In this document: positions 33,735-42,565 of the stretch, piece after piece
How positions within the stretch are numbered: position 1 is the stretch's first letter
Layout of the letters: each line of letters opens with the position of its first letter
Assembly: GCF_004307455.1 (NCBI RefSeq)
Contig: NZ_SEWX01000001.1
Location: forward strand, 496,001 to 560,000
Direction: 5' to 3'
Length of the DNA stretch: 64,000 nt
Source: Aquirufa nivalisilvae
GTDB lineage: Bacteria > Bacteroidota > Bacteroidia > Cytophagales > Spirosomataceae
The notes under the pieces: generated by a model
Told to the model about the DNA's origin: nothing
What the model saw: only the letters and a program-made list of their open reading frames with translations
Databases searched by the model: none
Translations under genes and position numbers: made by a program

Positions 33735-35321
33735 TTAATTAGTAATCGTTAGCGGAGATAAATATTGGTAAGTTGTAATATGATTCTTTGGAACATTTAG
33801 TAAATATACTTGAAAGCGGGGTATTGGCAAAGTATTGGGAATCAATAAATTACTATGTTTAATTCGATTTGGATAGTCATTAGATAAGGCGGCTATATAA
33901 TATGTTGCTTGCGCAGAATTTGTTTGCTTTAAAACGAGGAACCTTTGATCGGATGAATTACTTTTTTCTTGTAGTTTATCAAAGGACAAAGATAATCTAC
34001 CATCCTGAAAACGACTTATTTTTGGGGGAATTTGTGTATAATTTTGTTCCCTTAATTCTGGAAATTGAATAGGCAGCTCTTGAGTATCAAATTCATAAAA
34101 AGGTTTTTTCAATAATGCCATCGTTTGAGGAGGACAATCATAAGCGGTAGCGTTTTTAAAATAATAAGCTCCGAAAAGATCTGCAGTCCACCTCAGATTC
34201 ATTTCTTGCAAGGGTCTTCTTGCCATAAAAAACGAAGCAATCATCCAAGTTCCAGATAGTAATAATGCCCAGGAAAGTCGAAGTGCTTGTTGTTTGTGGA
34301 GAATTAATGAACAGTAAATGGCAACAAGTGTAACATTACCGTACAATAAAAATCGATCAGAAAGAGTAATAAGCTCTAAATCTCCCATGCCAGACCTTCC
34401 ATAGCAAATGAGAAATCCAGTGGCTAAAATTTGTAAAAAAAGTAAAGATGGAAATGATAGATTAATGCGAAAAGCACCTAAGATTCGCCAAGTAAAGAAC
34501 AATATAATGGGAATACCCGCTAATAAATTAAACCATGCTCGCAGGGAATCGGAAATTGGTAAGGCCCAATTGCCCATAAAGATAAAAAGACCCTTTACGA
34601 GTGTCCACGATAGACGCCCATTGGAGGAAGAACTACCTGAATAGTCATGAAAATAAAAGAAAATGACCCCAAGGGCTAGTACTGTGAATGGCAATTTTAA
34701 GCTTGATTTTCTAGTCCAAAGCACATATCCTACCATGGGCAAAAAGGCAATGCCCTCCGTTGAAACAAAAGGGTAAAAGAGGGCTAAAAGAATGACCCAA
34801 ATGCTATTTTCTGCGTAAAATAGTCCATACGCAATCCAAACTAAAAATAAGATGGAGCCAGTATGCTGTAATACACCTATTAAATTGAAGTTATCTAAAT
34901 TACCAAATGGTGCAAACAGTAGACAAGCTATTCCAAACAAATGCCAAGGTGAGCGTTTGATTTTTTGTATGAATCTAAACAAAGGAATTAAAATCAATAC
35001 CATTTGAACATTGGCTAGTAGAATGGCGGTTTTGAAATTTAGATTCCCTAAAACAGCAAACTGGATTAATATCCAGATTCTTGAATAGGCTATTCGATGA
35101 ATATCATTATGAAAATGAAATATATACGCCATATTTTCCTGAAGAGTATGCTGTTTCACATAGTCTAGTAGCTCCAAAAAGGCATAGTCATCTCCCCAAT
35201 TAGGAAAATTTAGGGTATAAACTTGAAGTCGATAAAAATGAAAGAATAGGAGAGCCCCCATGGCCAAAAACCAAGCCAATTTCTCCTTTACGCGCATGGT
35301 TGATGGAAGGAGTGAAAGCAT
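33735..35321 (-). CDS. Multi-span membrane protein, possible GT-C-type glycosyltransferase (paralogue 2)
   Basis: 528 residues: about ten spans to residue 375, then a soluble C-terminal part of about 150 residues rich in beta-strand-like sequence. The first loop has NWGDDYAF (D44, D45) followed 30 residues later by HNDIHRI (H75, R76), matching the neighbouring membrane protein. Family not recognised. Being directly behind a dolichol-phosphate-mannose-synthase-like GT2 suggests that it uses the polyprenyl-linked sugar that enzyme makes, on the periplasmic face. The gene abuts the GT2 gene without a gap. Confidence 0.65.
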   Translation of the reverse strand: MLSLLPSTMRVKEKLAWFLAMGALLFFHFYRLQVYTLNFPNWGDDYAFLELLDYVKQHTLQENMAYIFHFHNDIHRIAYSRIWILIQFAVLGNLNFKTAILLANVQMVLILIPLFRFIQKIKRSPWHLFGIACLLFAPFGNLDNFNLIGVLQHTGSILFLVWIAYGLFYAENSIWVILLALFYPFVSTEGIAFLPMVGYVLWTRKSSLKLPFTVLALGVIFFYFHDYSGSSSSNGRLSWTLVKGLFIFMGNWALPISDSLRAWFNLLAGIPIILFFTWRILGAFRINLSFPSLLFLQILATGFLICYGRSGMGDLELITLSDRFLLYGNVTLVAIYCSLILHKQQALRLSWALLLSGTWMIASFFMARRPLQEMNLRWTADLFGAYYFKNATAYDCPPQTMALLKKPFYEFDTQELPIQFPELREQNYTQIPPKISRFQDGRLSLSFDKLQEKSNSSDQRFLVLKQTNSAQATYYIAALSNDYPNRIKHSNLLIPNTLPIPRFQVYLLNVPKNHITTYQYLSPLTITN

Positions 35322-36059
35322 TTATTTTTTTAAATAATCGTTTCTCGAAAGGTACTTTTCGATAAGAATGTACAATAGGATAAAAAGGTATCGACTTCCC
35401 ATTTCTTTTATTTTCAAATTGGATTGTCCTGCTTTTCTATTGCGCCAAGAATTAGGTAAAACATCATAAGAATAACCCCGAATGATAGCCTTTAAGGGCA
35501 ATTCAATGGTTAAATTAAAATGGGCCGATAAAAAGGGCTTTAGTCCTTCAATCGTGTTTTTTCGATACATCTTAAAGGCATTAGTCGAATCATTGTAAGG
35601 AATTCCTACTAACATACGAATGATCGTATTGGCCATGCGATTGATAATGTATTTGTGCTTAGGATAATCGTGGGTTGATCCTCCTTTGATGAAGCGTGAA
35701 CCAAAGACACAGTCTAAATTCTTCTCGACCATTAAACGGTAAAATGCAATCAGATCTTGTGGATCATCGGATAAGTCGGCCATCATGACGGCCACTATAT
35801 CGCCTTTGAATCGTTCAAGACCATATCGAATGGCATAACCGAAACCATTTGGACCTGGATTGGTATAAATGGTCAAGCTTGGAATACTTTTTTGTAAATT
35901 CTCTAGAATGCTTAAAGTTTGATCCTTGGAATTGTCATTCACCACGACAATCTCGTGGTCAATTTCTGCTTGTTGGAGTGCCTGATATAAAGACTCAAGC
36001 GTTTCTCCGATGGAACCTTCTTCATTATATGCAGGTATGACAATGCTCAGCTTGGACAT
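35322..36059 (-). CDS. Family 2 glycosyltransferase, polyprenyl-phosphate sugar synthase type
   Basis: 245 residues from the ATG at 36059 (MSKLSIVIPAYNEEGSIGE). Further upstream codons are in frame but run into the epimerase gene. GT2 features: VVNDNSKDQTL, GFGYAIRYGLERFKGDIVAVMMADLSDDP with the DxSDD metal motif, DCVFGSRFIKGG and NAFKMYRKN. The pattern resembles DPM1/ArnC-type enzymes that load a sugar from a nucleotide donor onto polyprenyl phosphate at the cytosolic face. No C-terminal membrane spans are present, as in DPM1 proper. Middle gene of the five-gene operon. Confidence 0.85.
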   Translation of the reverse strand: MSKLSIVIPAYNEEGSIGETLESLYQALQQAEIDHEIVVVNDNSKDQTLSILENLQKSIPSLTIYTNPGPNGFGYAIRYGLERFKGDIVAVMMADLSDDPQDLIAFYRLMVEKNLDCVFGSRFIKGGSTHDYPKHKYIINRMANTIIRMLVGIPYNDSTNAFKMYRKNTIEGLKPFLSAHFNLTIELPLKAIIRGYSYDVLPNSWRNRKAGQSNLKIKEMGSRYLFILLYILIEKYLSRNDYLKK

Positions 36060-36063
36060 ACCT

Positions 36064-37128
36064 CTAAGATAAAATAGGTTGTAAAAATGCTTGATCTTGG
36101 ATAAACCAATCATGTACTTCCTCCAGTAAGGTGGAGACATGTATTTCAGGTTTCCATTGGCTGAAAGCCGTAATTTGACTATTATCTGTGATGTAAATCG
36201 GAAGATCGCCAGGACGGTTTTCTTTCGAAGAACCAATCGGAATAGTATTCCCGGTGATTTGAACACATAAATCTGTTAATTCTGCCAGAGAAACACTATT
36301 TTCTAATCCGCCACCCACATTGAATATTTGACCTTGATGTAAATCTAGGTGCTGAATTTGCCAAAGGACCAATCGGAATAAATCTTTGACATGCAGCACA
36401 TCTCGGATTTGCTGACCATTCCCTCCATAACCAATGTAAGAAAGGGATTTATTCCAAAAGTGTTTGGCCATCCAAAGCACAATAACCCCTTGATCGATTT
36501 TACCCATTTGATAGGGGCCACTTAATACGCCACAACGATTAATGACAGTTGGGATACCAAAATTATGCGCAAATTCTTGAATGATGTATTCAGAAGAAAG
36601 CTTGGTAGCACCATATAAAGAACGTAGGCCAGCTAAAGGAAAATTTTCAGCAATACCTTTTTCACTTAAACCTTCAAAGGGCTGTTGATTCGATAAAATA
36701 AAGCGTTTATCCTTTGTTTGGTAATTGATTTGGGATAAAGTATTGTATGGATAAACTCGACTGGTGGAAAGAAATATGAAAGCTGCTTGATGCTTTTTAG
36801 CAAAATACAGGGTATTGATGGTCCCATTTAAATTGGTATCAATTAAATATTCCAATTCCCCTGCTTGGCTACCCGCTAACACGGAAGGTTCTGCCGCGGC
36901 ATCTATGACGACATCTACTTGAGGGATACGATCAAAGTCCGTTTTGATTCTTACGTCACCATGAACAAATTTTACCCCCAAAGGAAGGATTTTATTGAGG
37001 TTTAATTCAGAACCTCTTCTCGACAAATTATCAAGGCAATATACTTCACAATCAACAAGATGTTGTTTGAAAAGTGCCGCTAAATTTGAGCCGACAAAAC
37101 CACAACCTCCTGTGATGAGTATCTTCAT
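36064..37128 (-). CDS. Extended SDR, CDP-paratose 2-epimerase-like
   Basis: 354 residues. The NAD-binding loop TGGCGFVGSNL is at the N-terminus, followed by DNLSRRGSELNL and the VDVVIDAAAEPSVLAG stretch, which resembles CDP-paratose/tyvelose epimerases. LSTSRVYPY gives the Ser and SLYGATKLSSEY the Tyr-x-x-x-Lys pair. GYGGNGQQIRDVLHVKDL is the usual C-terminal region. It presumably reshapes a nucleotide-activated sugar for a surface glycan. Its ATG overlaps the stop of the upstream SDR gene by one base; GT2 follows after 4 bases. Confidence 0.83.
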   Translation of the reverse strand: MKILITGGCGFVGSNLAALFKQHLVDCEVYCLDNLSRRGSELNLNKILPLGVKFVHGDVRIKTDFDRIPQVDVVIDAAAEPSVLAGSQAGELEYLIDTNLNGTINTLYFAKKHQAAFIFLSTSRVYPYNTLSQINYQTKDKRFILSNQQPFEGLSEKGIAENFPLAGLRSLYGATKLSSEYIIQEFAHNFGIPTVINRCGVLSGPYQMGKIDQGVIVLWMAKHFWNKSLSYIGYGGNGQQIRDVLHVKDLFRLVLWQIQHLDLHQGQIFNVGGGLENSVSLAELTDLCVQITGNTIPIGSSKENRPGDLPIYITDNSQITAFSQWKPEIHVSTLLEEVHDWFIQDQAFLQPILS

Positions 37129-38183
37129 TATGCTTTGGCTTCCATATAACGGTTGTAAATATCTTGGAATACATCTTCCAAGGATTTAGTGATGTCCCAA
37201 TTAGGATAATGGGCCTTCATTTTACGTAAATCGGAGTAGTAACAAATATGATCACCAATACGATTGGTCTCATCATATTTATATTTCATTGGAATGCCGC
37301 TTATTTTGGAAATGATTTGAAATGCTTCTAAAATGGAAACCGAGTTGGCTTTTCCACCTCCAATATTGTATACCTCCGCAATTCGAGGAGCCTGGATAAA
37401 TTCTTCAATGAATCTGGCTACGTCATATGAATGTATATTATCTCTTACCTGCTTGCCTTTATAGCCAAAAACGGTGTATTCTTTTTGTTCTAAATTACAT
37501 TTAATCAAATAGCTTAAAAATCCATGTAATTCAACGCCAGCATGGTTAGGACCTGTTAGGCAACCGCCACGTAAACAGGCAGTTGGCATATTAAAATAAC
37601 GTCCATATTCTTGCACAGAAATATCAGCAGAAACCTTAGATGCACCAAAAAGGGAGTGTTTAGATTGATCGATGCTAAAGCTTTCTGAAATTCCATGTTC
37701 GTAAGTAGCATCATCGTAGTCAAAACGGGTCTCCAATTCTTTCATCGGAATGAAATTGGGAGCATCACCGTAAACTTTGTTGGTAGATAAATGAACAAAT
37801 GGAACCGAGGTACTAAATCTACGCAGGGATTCTAATAGGTTAAAAGTACCTACAGCATTGGTATCAAAGTCTTCAAATGGAATGGATGCTGCTCGGTCAT
37901 GGCTAGGCTGTGCAGCGGTATGAACAATGGCATCAGGACTTATTCTTGGAATCAAATCCAAGACTGCTTGACGATCACGAATGTCTATAGTATGATGTTG
38001 ATAGGATTCTCCAAATTTGGCTAAACGATCTTGGTTGGTTGAATTGTCACCTTGAGAACCAAAAAATACGGCTCTTTGGTTATTGTCTATTCCGTGCACT
38101 TCCCAACCCTTTTCTAAGAAATATTCGCTCACTTCTGAACCAATTAGTCCTAAAGAACCAGTAACCATTAATTTTTTTGACAT
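37128..38183 (-). CDS. Extended SDR, paratose-epimerase-like, with Phe at the catalytic Tyr
   Basis: 351 residues, first gene of the glycan operon. Seen: [15 protein letters not shown] (NAD loop), [76 protein letters not shown], and the C-terminal [14 protein letters not shown]. The YxxxK pair reads SLFGASK, so F179 stands where SDRs have the catalytic tyrosine, while K183 is kept. From memory, the closest relatives often share this Phe, so it may mark a distinct subgroup rather than damage. Substrate unknown. Two paratose-epimerase-like enzymes in tandem suggest successive steps or a heteromer. Confidence 0.8.
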   Translation of the reverse strand: MSKKLMVTGSLGLIGSEVSEYFLEKGWEVHGIDNNQRAVFFGSQGDNSTNQDRLAKFGESYQHHTIDIRDRQAVLDLIPRISPDAIVHTAAQPSHDRAASIPFEDFDTNAVGTFNLLESLRRFSTSVPFVHLSTNKVYGDAPNFIPMKELETRFDYDDATYEHGISESFSIDQSKHSLFGASKVSADISVQEYGRYFNMPTACLRGGCLTGPNHAGVELHGFLSYLIKCNLEQKEYTVFGYKGKQVRDNIHSYDVARFIEEFIQAPRIAEVYNIGGGKANSVSILEAFQIISKISGIPMKYKYDETNRIGDHICYYSDLRKMKAHYPNWDITKSLEDVFQDIYNRYMEAKA

Positions 38184-38214
38184 GTAGCTTAAAATAATTG
38201 GATTAAATCAAAGA

Positions 38215-38222
38215 CAAAATTA
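38215..38222 (-). promoter_or_regulatory. -7 promoter box of the glycan operon
   Basis: The minus strand reads TAATTTTG (TAnnTTTG), 31 bases before the ATG at 38183. No obvious -33 TTTG. The remaining 200 bases to 38421 are AT-rich and hold nothing else I can recognise. Confidence 0.4.
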
Positions 38223-38421
38223 TCGTTTTATTTTTATAATATAGAATTAGAATGCGGATTTTGGCTTTTAATTCTACTATTTTTCGTTGAGTCTTTTTTT
38301 GTCGATTCAATGGTCCTTATATCCCTATGAAAAGGGAATTTTGATTTTGTTTGTCTTAAGAAAAACAAAATTCTTGGGACGATGAAGTAAAAGAAGATCA
38401 AATAATTAAATGGTTGTTTAA

Positions 38422-39132
38422 TTATTTAAAATATTTCACAATTTCTGCCGCAATCAAGGCATGTCCTTTCTCATTAGGATGGTTTACTTGCGACATCAAT
38501 TCGCCGATAGGAGTACCGGCTTTTACTTGCGTTCGAAACAAGCCATAGCTATCCACAAAACCCAACTGATGTAATCTGGCTAATTCATACACTTGTTTGC
38601 CATGTTGATCCAAAACAGAATTGGTATCCAAAATATCCACCCGTTGATCAGGAGAGGCACTTAACAAGATTACCTTGATTCCTTTGGATTGTGCCATTTG
38701 AATCATTTTTTCCCAAGCAGTTTTTGCTCTTTCCAAACCTAAACCTCGATCGTTTAGAACGTAATCAATAAAAATCACATCAGGACGATGACTTAATACG
38801 TCTTGCTCAAATCTCGCGGCTCCTTTTTCGGCATTTTCTCCTCCAATGGACGTATTGATGATATTGATGACAGCCAAAGGATATTGTTCCTTGATAGCTT
38901 TTAGTACTTGATATGGATATGCTCCTAGGGTATTTACTAGGGGTGTTTTGAAATAGCCAGCTGGGACAGAGTGTCCGTGAAAGACTAAATTGATCGTGCG
39001 ATTTTTTGGCCATTCCTTGGCCAACTCTTGCTTGATTTCCGGTAAATAACTGGAAGAGGCGGCTTGACTCAAAGCTTGAATACTTAAGCCAAGAAAACAG
39101 ACCATAAGGCCTGTCCATCGTGATGTTTTCAT
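38422..39132 (-). CDS. Exported SGNH/GDSL hydrolase
   Basis: 236 residues with a signal peptide (CFLGLSIQALSQA). SGNH blocks: LVFHGHSVPAGY (block I, nucleophile Ser in GHS), NTSIGGENAEKG with the block II Gly, VIFIDYVLNDRGLG (block III Asn-Asp), and SQVNHPNEKGHALIA carrying the catalytic His (block V). Such enzymes are esterases, often deacetylating polysaccharides. The hairpin between it and the Dabb gene suggests separate transcription. Confidence 0.85.
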   Translation of the reverse strand: MKTSRWTGLMVCFLGLSIQALSQAASSSYLPEIKQELAKEWPKNRTINLVFHGHSVPAGYFKTPLVNTLGAYPYQVLKAIKEQYPLAVINIINTSIGGENAEKGAARFEQDVLSHRPDVIFIDYVLNDRGLGLERAKTAWEKMIQMAQSKGIKVILLSASPDQRVDILDTNSVLDQHGKQVYELARLHQLGFVDSYGLFRTQVKAGTPIGELMSQVNHPNEKGHALIAAEIVKYFK

Positions 39133-39145
39133 GGTATAGGTTTAA

Positions 39146-39171
39146 AACAAGAGCCTTAAGAGGCTCTTGTT
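39146..39171 (-). terminator. Terminator downstream of the Dabb gene
   Basis: AACAAGAGCC, loop TTAAGA, GGCTCTTGTT: a 10-bp perfect stem, followed on the minus strand by TTTTAAA. It lies between the Dabb gene's stop and the SGNH gene's start. Confidence 0.65.
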
Positions 39172-39182
39172 AAATAGATAAA

Positions 39183-39500
39183 TTACACATCTAGCGCATC
39201 AAAAACCACTACTTTTTTCCATAAATGGCTGTAGTTTTTGACAAAATCTTGGTGTATGCTATGGTCTTGATAAATCTTTTGATCTACTTCATTTTCAAAA
39301 AACATCAATTCCGATACATCCCAAGAAGTATCCACAACCTCTCTTTTTTCAGTAGAGGCTAATACACCAATGTGTATTTTTTTAATGGCATCAATGCCTT
39401 TTAGGGTGTTCAAACCTTCAATAAGTTTGTTTCGGTCTTCTAAAGACTCAGGATTGTTTAACCAAAAGAATACGTGATGTAATAAATATTTAGTTTCCAT
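39183..39500 (-). CDS. Dabb-family (stress-responsive alpha/beta barrel) protein
   Basis: 105 residues from the ATG at 39500 (METKYLLHHVFFWLNN). The HHVFFWL start, IHIGVLASTEKREVVDTSWDVS and the final YQDHSIHQDFVKNYSHLWKKVVVFD segment with a conserved-type His fit the dimeric Dabb ferredoxin-like fold. Proteins of this fold range from plant stress proteins to olivetolic acid cyclase; no function can be assigned here. A start at 39521 is possible. Confidence 0.82.
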   Translation of the reverse strand: METKYLLHHVFFWLNNPESLEDRNKLIEGLNTLKGIDAIKKIHIGVLASTEKREVVDTSWDVSELMFFENEVDQKIYQDHSIHQDFVKNYSHLWKKVVVFDALDV

Positions 39501-39594
39501 GTGTATAAAAAGATTCAGCAAAATAATAAACCTAAACTACATCAAAATGGGCAAAACGATGGTATTGTTTCTTAAAATTTAATACTTACTGAGT

Positions 39595-39852
39595 CTATTT
39601 TCTTCCTAAAATCTGTTTGATTTCTTGTTTTTCTTGTGCTGTAATTTTAGTCCAAACTTTACCCTGAATGGCCATTTCTATTCCGTAAAAGATGTTTAAA
39701 TTGGGTTGTATCCCCAGTTCTACTAGTTTTTGAGAGATGCTGGGATAATCAGTCGACAGTAAATCTTGTTCCGTGTAAATCCCAATTTGGTTGAGGATAC
39801 CTGTGGTATATGGCCCAAAGTTGCGAATATCTTCAAGTCGTCTATTGCTCAT
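39595..39852 (-). CDS. TfoX C-terminal-domain protein
   Basis: 85 residues from the ATG at 39852 (MSNRRLEDIRNFGPYTTGILNQIGI). It matches the helix-hairpin-helix-like TfoX/Sxy C-terminal domain: RNFGP...L...GI, then DLLSTDYPSISQKLVE and LNIFYGIEMAIQGKVW. In gamma-proteobacteria Sxy/TfoX promotes competence, but stand-alone C-terminal domains are widespread and of unknown role. It overlaps the end of the DUF4260 gene by 11 bases, so the two are translated together. Confidence 0.78.
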   Translation of the reverse strand: MSNRRLEDIRNFGPYTTGILNQIGIYTEQDLLSTDYPSISQKLVELGIQPNLNIFYGIEMAIQGKVWTKITAQEKQEIKQILGRK

Positions 39853-40216
39853 GGTTTTTAAAACTACTTTTACCAATCCACCCCAAATGTGTGTGGTCAA
39901 AACTATCTAATTTTAGACCATATCCTAGTACTCTGTCGATGGTGCTATGTGCCATAAAAATGATGCCTATTTGTAATAGTAGAGGTATCTGCCAATAAAA
40001 ACCAATCAGAATTGCCAAGGCGATAACCCCTTGGTGGTGGAAAAAATTGTAGGCATGTAAACCTAGTTTTTTTGAGATAATAACGGCTACAAATGAAAGA
40101 TCAGGGGCTAAAATCAACCAAGCAAATGTTCCCCATTGATTCGGAAATAGCTCCATGTATGCCCATATACTTAGGGCAAATAAGCCTAAGGACTCTAATT
40201 TTAATAGATTTTTCAT
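39842..40216 (-). CDS. DUF4260 membrane protein
   Basis: 124 residues from the ATG at 40216 (MKNLLKLESLGLFALSIWAY). Three to four hydrophobic spans. APDLSFVAVIISKKLGLHAYNFFHHQG and the later HSTIDRVLGYGLKLDSFDHTHLGWIGK are the DUF4260 signature. A TTG at 40234 would add six residues but has no support. Function unknown. The end of the frame overlaps the next gene, suggesting translational coupling. Confidence 0.83.
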   Translation of the reverse strand: MKNLLKLESLGLFALSIWAYMELFPNQWGTFAWLILAPDLSFVAVIISKKLGLHAYNFFHHQGVIALAILIGFYWQIPLLLQIGIIFMAHSTIDRVLGYGLKLDSFDHTHLGWIGKSSFKNHEQ

Positions 40217-40402
40217 GATATGCCTTTTGACCAAAATAAGGGTAAATATTTTAAAAATAGGAATGAATTATGACAAAAGGTTTATGAATTTCGTCATCCA
40301 GATGGCAGGCAGCAGGTTTCATTGAAAAAACTCAACGGGAAATAGGGTCATTTGTTCTTCCATGAATATTTAGACATATTTGAATTTCTAAGCCTTTGAA
40401 AC

Positions 40403-42553
40403 ATGAATCCATTACGTATTTTCGGTACTAGCATCCTTCTATTTTTTGGTTTAACTGTTTTTGCTCAAAAATCAAGTTTGTGGAAAGAAGTACAGCCAGG
40501 TGTCTGGAAGTCGCAAATAGGTAATTCCCGCCATATCAGTTTGCTCCAAGCAGCTGGTGGAAATGCGCTGCATGATGCATTGAAATTATTACCCAACAGT
40601 CATTTTCCCTTGTCGAAAGATGACATCAAAATTCAGATTATTGATAAAAAAATATACCTGCGCTTTCCTTTGAATCAAGAAGAGCAAATTTTTGGTTTGG
40701 GATTAAATTTTCAATCGGTTAATCAACGGGGACGGATTTTAAACTTGCATGTGGATCATTATGGAGGAAAAGATAATGGGCGTACCCATGCACCAGTTCC
40801 TTTTTATGTTTCTTCCAAAGGCTATGGAGTCCTTATAGATGCGGCAGCTTACATGACGGTTTATGCCGGCTCCAATGTACGTGCCGATGCCAAACGCCCA
40901 GCCCCTGTACAAGATAGAAATTCGGATAAAAATTGGGATTCCCAACCACCTTCGGATGTACTTGAAGTTTTTATTCCTGCTGATGGAGCTAGTATTTATG
41001 TTTTTGAAGGACCAAGTCCCATGCAGGTAGTACAGCGATACAATTTATTTAATGGAGGAGGCTATTTACCACCTAAATGGGGATTAGGATTTACTCAACG
41101 AGTTCCCACGCTGTTTAGTCAAGATGATATCATTAAGGAGGCAAAAAGCTTTGAAGCACATCAATTTCCGTTGGATTTTATAGGGGTAGAACCAGGTTGG
41201 CATAGTGCATCCTATCCTTGTACCTTTGAATGGGATCCAGGTCGCTTTCCTCGTCCAAAAGCATTTTTGGATACGTTATCTCGTATGGGATTATCCGCTA
41301 ATCTTTGGTTGAATCCTTATGTTTCACCTAAGTCTTCACTGTACTCTGGAATTAAAAAATACACGGGCTCCCACTTGGTTTGGAATGGGCTTGTTCCTGA
41401 TTTTACTATGGCAGAAGCTAGGAAATTGGTCAAGACTCATTTTGTAAAAAACCATTTGGATATTGGAGTAGGAGGCTATAAAATTGATGAAGTTGATGGT
41501 TATGACCATTGGATTTGGCCAGATGTAACCACGTTTCCATCAGGCACGAGTGCTGAGCAGATGCGGCAAATATATGGTTTGATGGTACAAGAAATGACGA
41601 GCTCATGGTTCAAGGAAAAAAATAAGAGAACCTATGGTTTGATTCGAGCTTCCAATGCCGGAGCAAGTTCATTGCCCTATGTGATTTATAATGATTATTA
41701 CAGCCACAAGGATTTTATAACAGCTTTAGTCAATTCCAGCTTTATTGGAGTGCTTTGGACTCCTGAGGTGAGAGCGTCAAAATCGGCAGAGGAATGGGTT
41801 AGAAGGATGCAGTCGGTTTGCTTTTCTCCCATGGCCATGTTGAATGCTTGGTCAGATGGTACTAAACCATGGTCATTTCCAGAAGTAGAAAAGGCTGTTA
41901 GTGATGTGGCGAATTTACGCATGCAATTATTGCCTTACCTCTATACCACATTTGCCCAGTATCGTTTTGAAGGGAAACCTCCATTTAGAGCGATGAATTT
42001 GGTGGATGGTTTTGGGTTTAAACCTGTAGGAATGAAAGGGAAAGTAGATGGAACGGATAATCCTTATGGTATGAGCATTAAGAATGATATTAAAGACCAA
42101 TATATGATGGGGGATTTTATCTTAGTGGCTCCTATGTTTGCAGGAGAAAAAACGCGGGATGTTTATTTGCCTGAAGGGAAATGGTTTGATTTTTATACAG
42201 GGAAATTAGTAGGGGAAAATCAAAAAATACAGATTAGCCCTAGTTTAGATAAGATTCCTCTTTTTGTCAAGGATGGGGCTTTGATTCCCATGGTGCCTGT
42301 GCACCGACAAGCCCCCAAAGACGGACAGGCTTTTGCATTAGAAATTCGACATTATGGTCAAAAGACAGGGACTTGGAAATTATATGATGATGATGGCCGG
42401 ACATTTAATTTTGAAAAAGGAGCACATAGTTGGACTGAATTTGGGGTGAAGCAAGCAGCCAATGGGCAATTAGAAGCTTATCCTAAACAAGTAGCACCCA
42501 GGTCGAATTTTGGATATTTACCTGAAATCACTTGGACATTTATGACGAAATAA
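40403..42553 (+). CDS. Exported glycoside hydrolase family 31 (alpha-glucosidase/alpha-xylosidase type)
   Basis: 716 residues with a signal peptide (to about residue 22, ending TVFAQ). An N-terminal beta-sandwich includes QEEQIFGLGLNFQSVNQRG, then the TIM-barrel follows from PPKWGLGFTQR on. The nucleophile region is YKIDEVDGYDHW (about 363-374), shaped differently from the common WxDMNE. RASNAGASSLPYVIYNDYYSHKD stands near the acid/base. C-terminal beta domains hold MMGDFILVAPMF and LYDDDGRTFNFEKG. It releases alpha-linked sugars in the periplasm. PIG-L follows after 12 bases, so the two are probably co-expressed. Confidence 0.85.
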   Translation: MNPLRIFGTSILLFFGLTVFAQKSSLWKEVQPGVWKSQIGNSRHISLLQAAGGNALHDALKLLPNSHFPLSKDDIKIQIIDKKIYLRFPLNQEEQIFGLGLNFQSVNQRGRILNLHVDHYGGKDNGRTHAPVPFYVSSKGYGVLIDAAAYMTVYAGSNVRADAKRPAPVQDRNSDKNWDSQPPSDVLEVFIPADGASIYVFEGPSPMQVVQRYNLFNGGGYLPPKWGLGFTQRVPTLFSQDDIIKEAKSFEAHQFPLDFIGVEPGWHSASYPCTFEWDPGRFPRPKAFLDTLSRMGLSANLWLNPYVSPKSSLYSGIKKYTGSHLVWNGLVPDFTMAEARKLVKTHFVKNHLDIGVGGYKIDEVDGYDHWIWPDVTTFPSGTSAEQMRQIYGLMVQEMTSSWFKEKNKRTYGLIRASNAGASSLPYVIYNDYYSHKDFITALVNSSFIGVLWTPEVRASKSAEEWVRRMQSVCFSPMAMLNAWSDGTKPWSFPEVEKAVSDVANLRMQLLPYLYTTFAQYRFEGKPPFRAMNLVDGFGFKPVGMKGKVDGTDNPYGMSIKNDIKDQYMMGDFILVAPMFAGEKTRDVYLPEGKWFDFYTGKLVGENQKIQISPSLDKIPLFVKDGALIPMVPVHRQAPKDGQAFALEIRHYGQKTGTWKLYDDDGRTFNFEKGAHSWTEFGVKQAANGQLEAYPKQVAPRSNFGYLPEITWTFMTK

Positions 42554-42565
42554 ACCAAATAACAT

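Noticed and set aside
36060-36266. Longer GT2 protein starting at 36266
   Set aside because: The extension lies in the coding region of the upstream epimerase in another frame; GT2 homology begins exactly at 36059.
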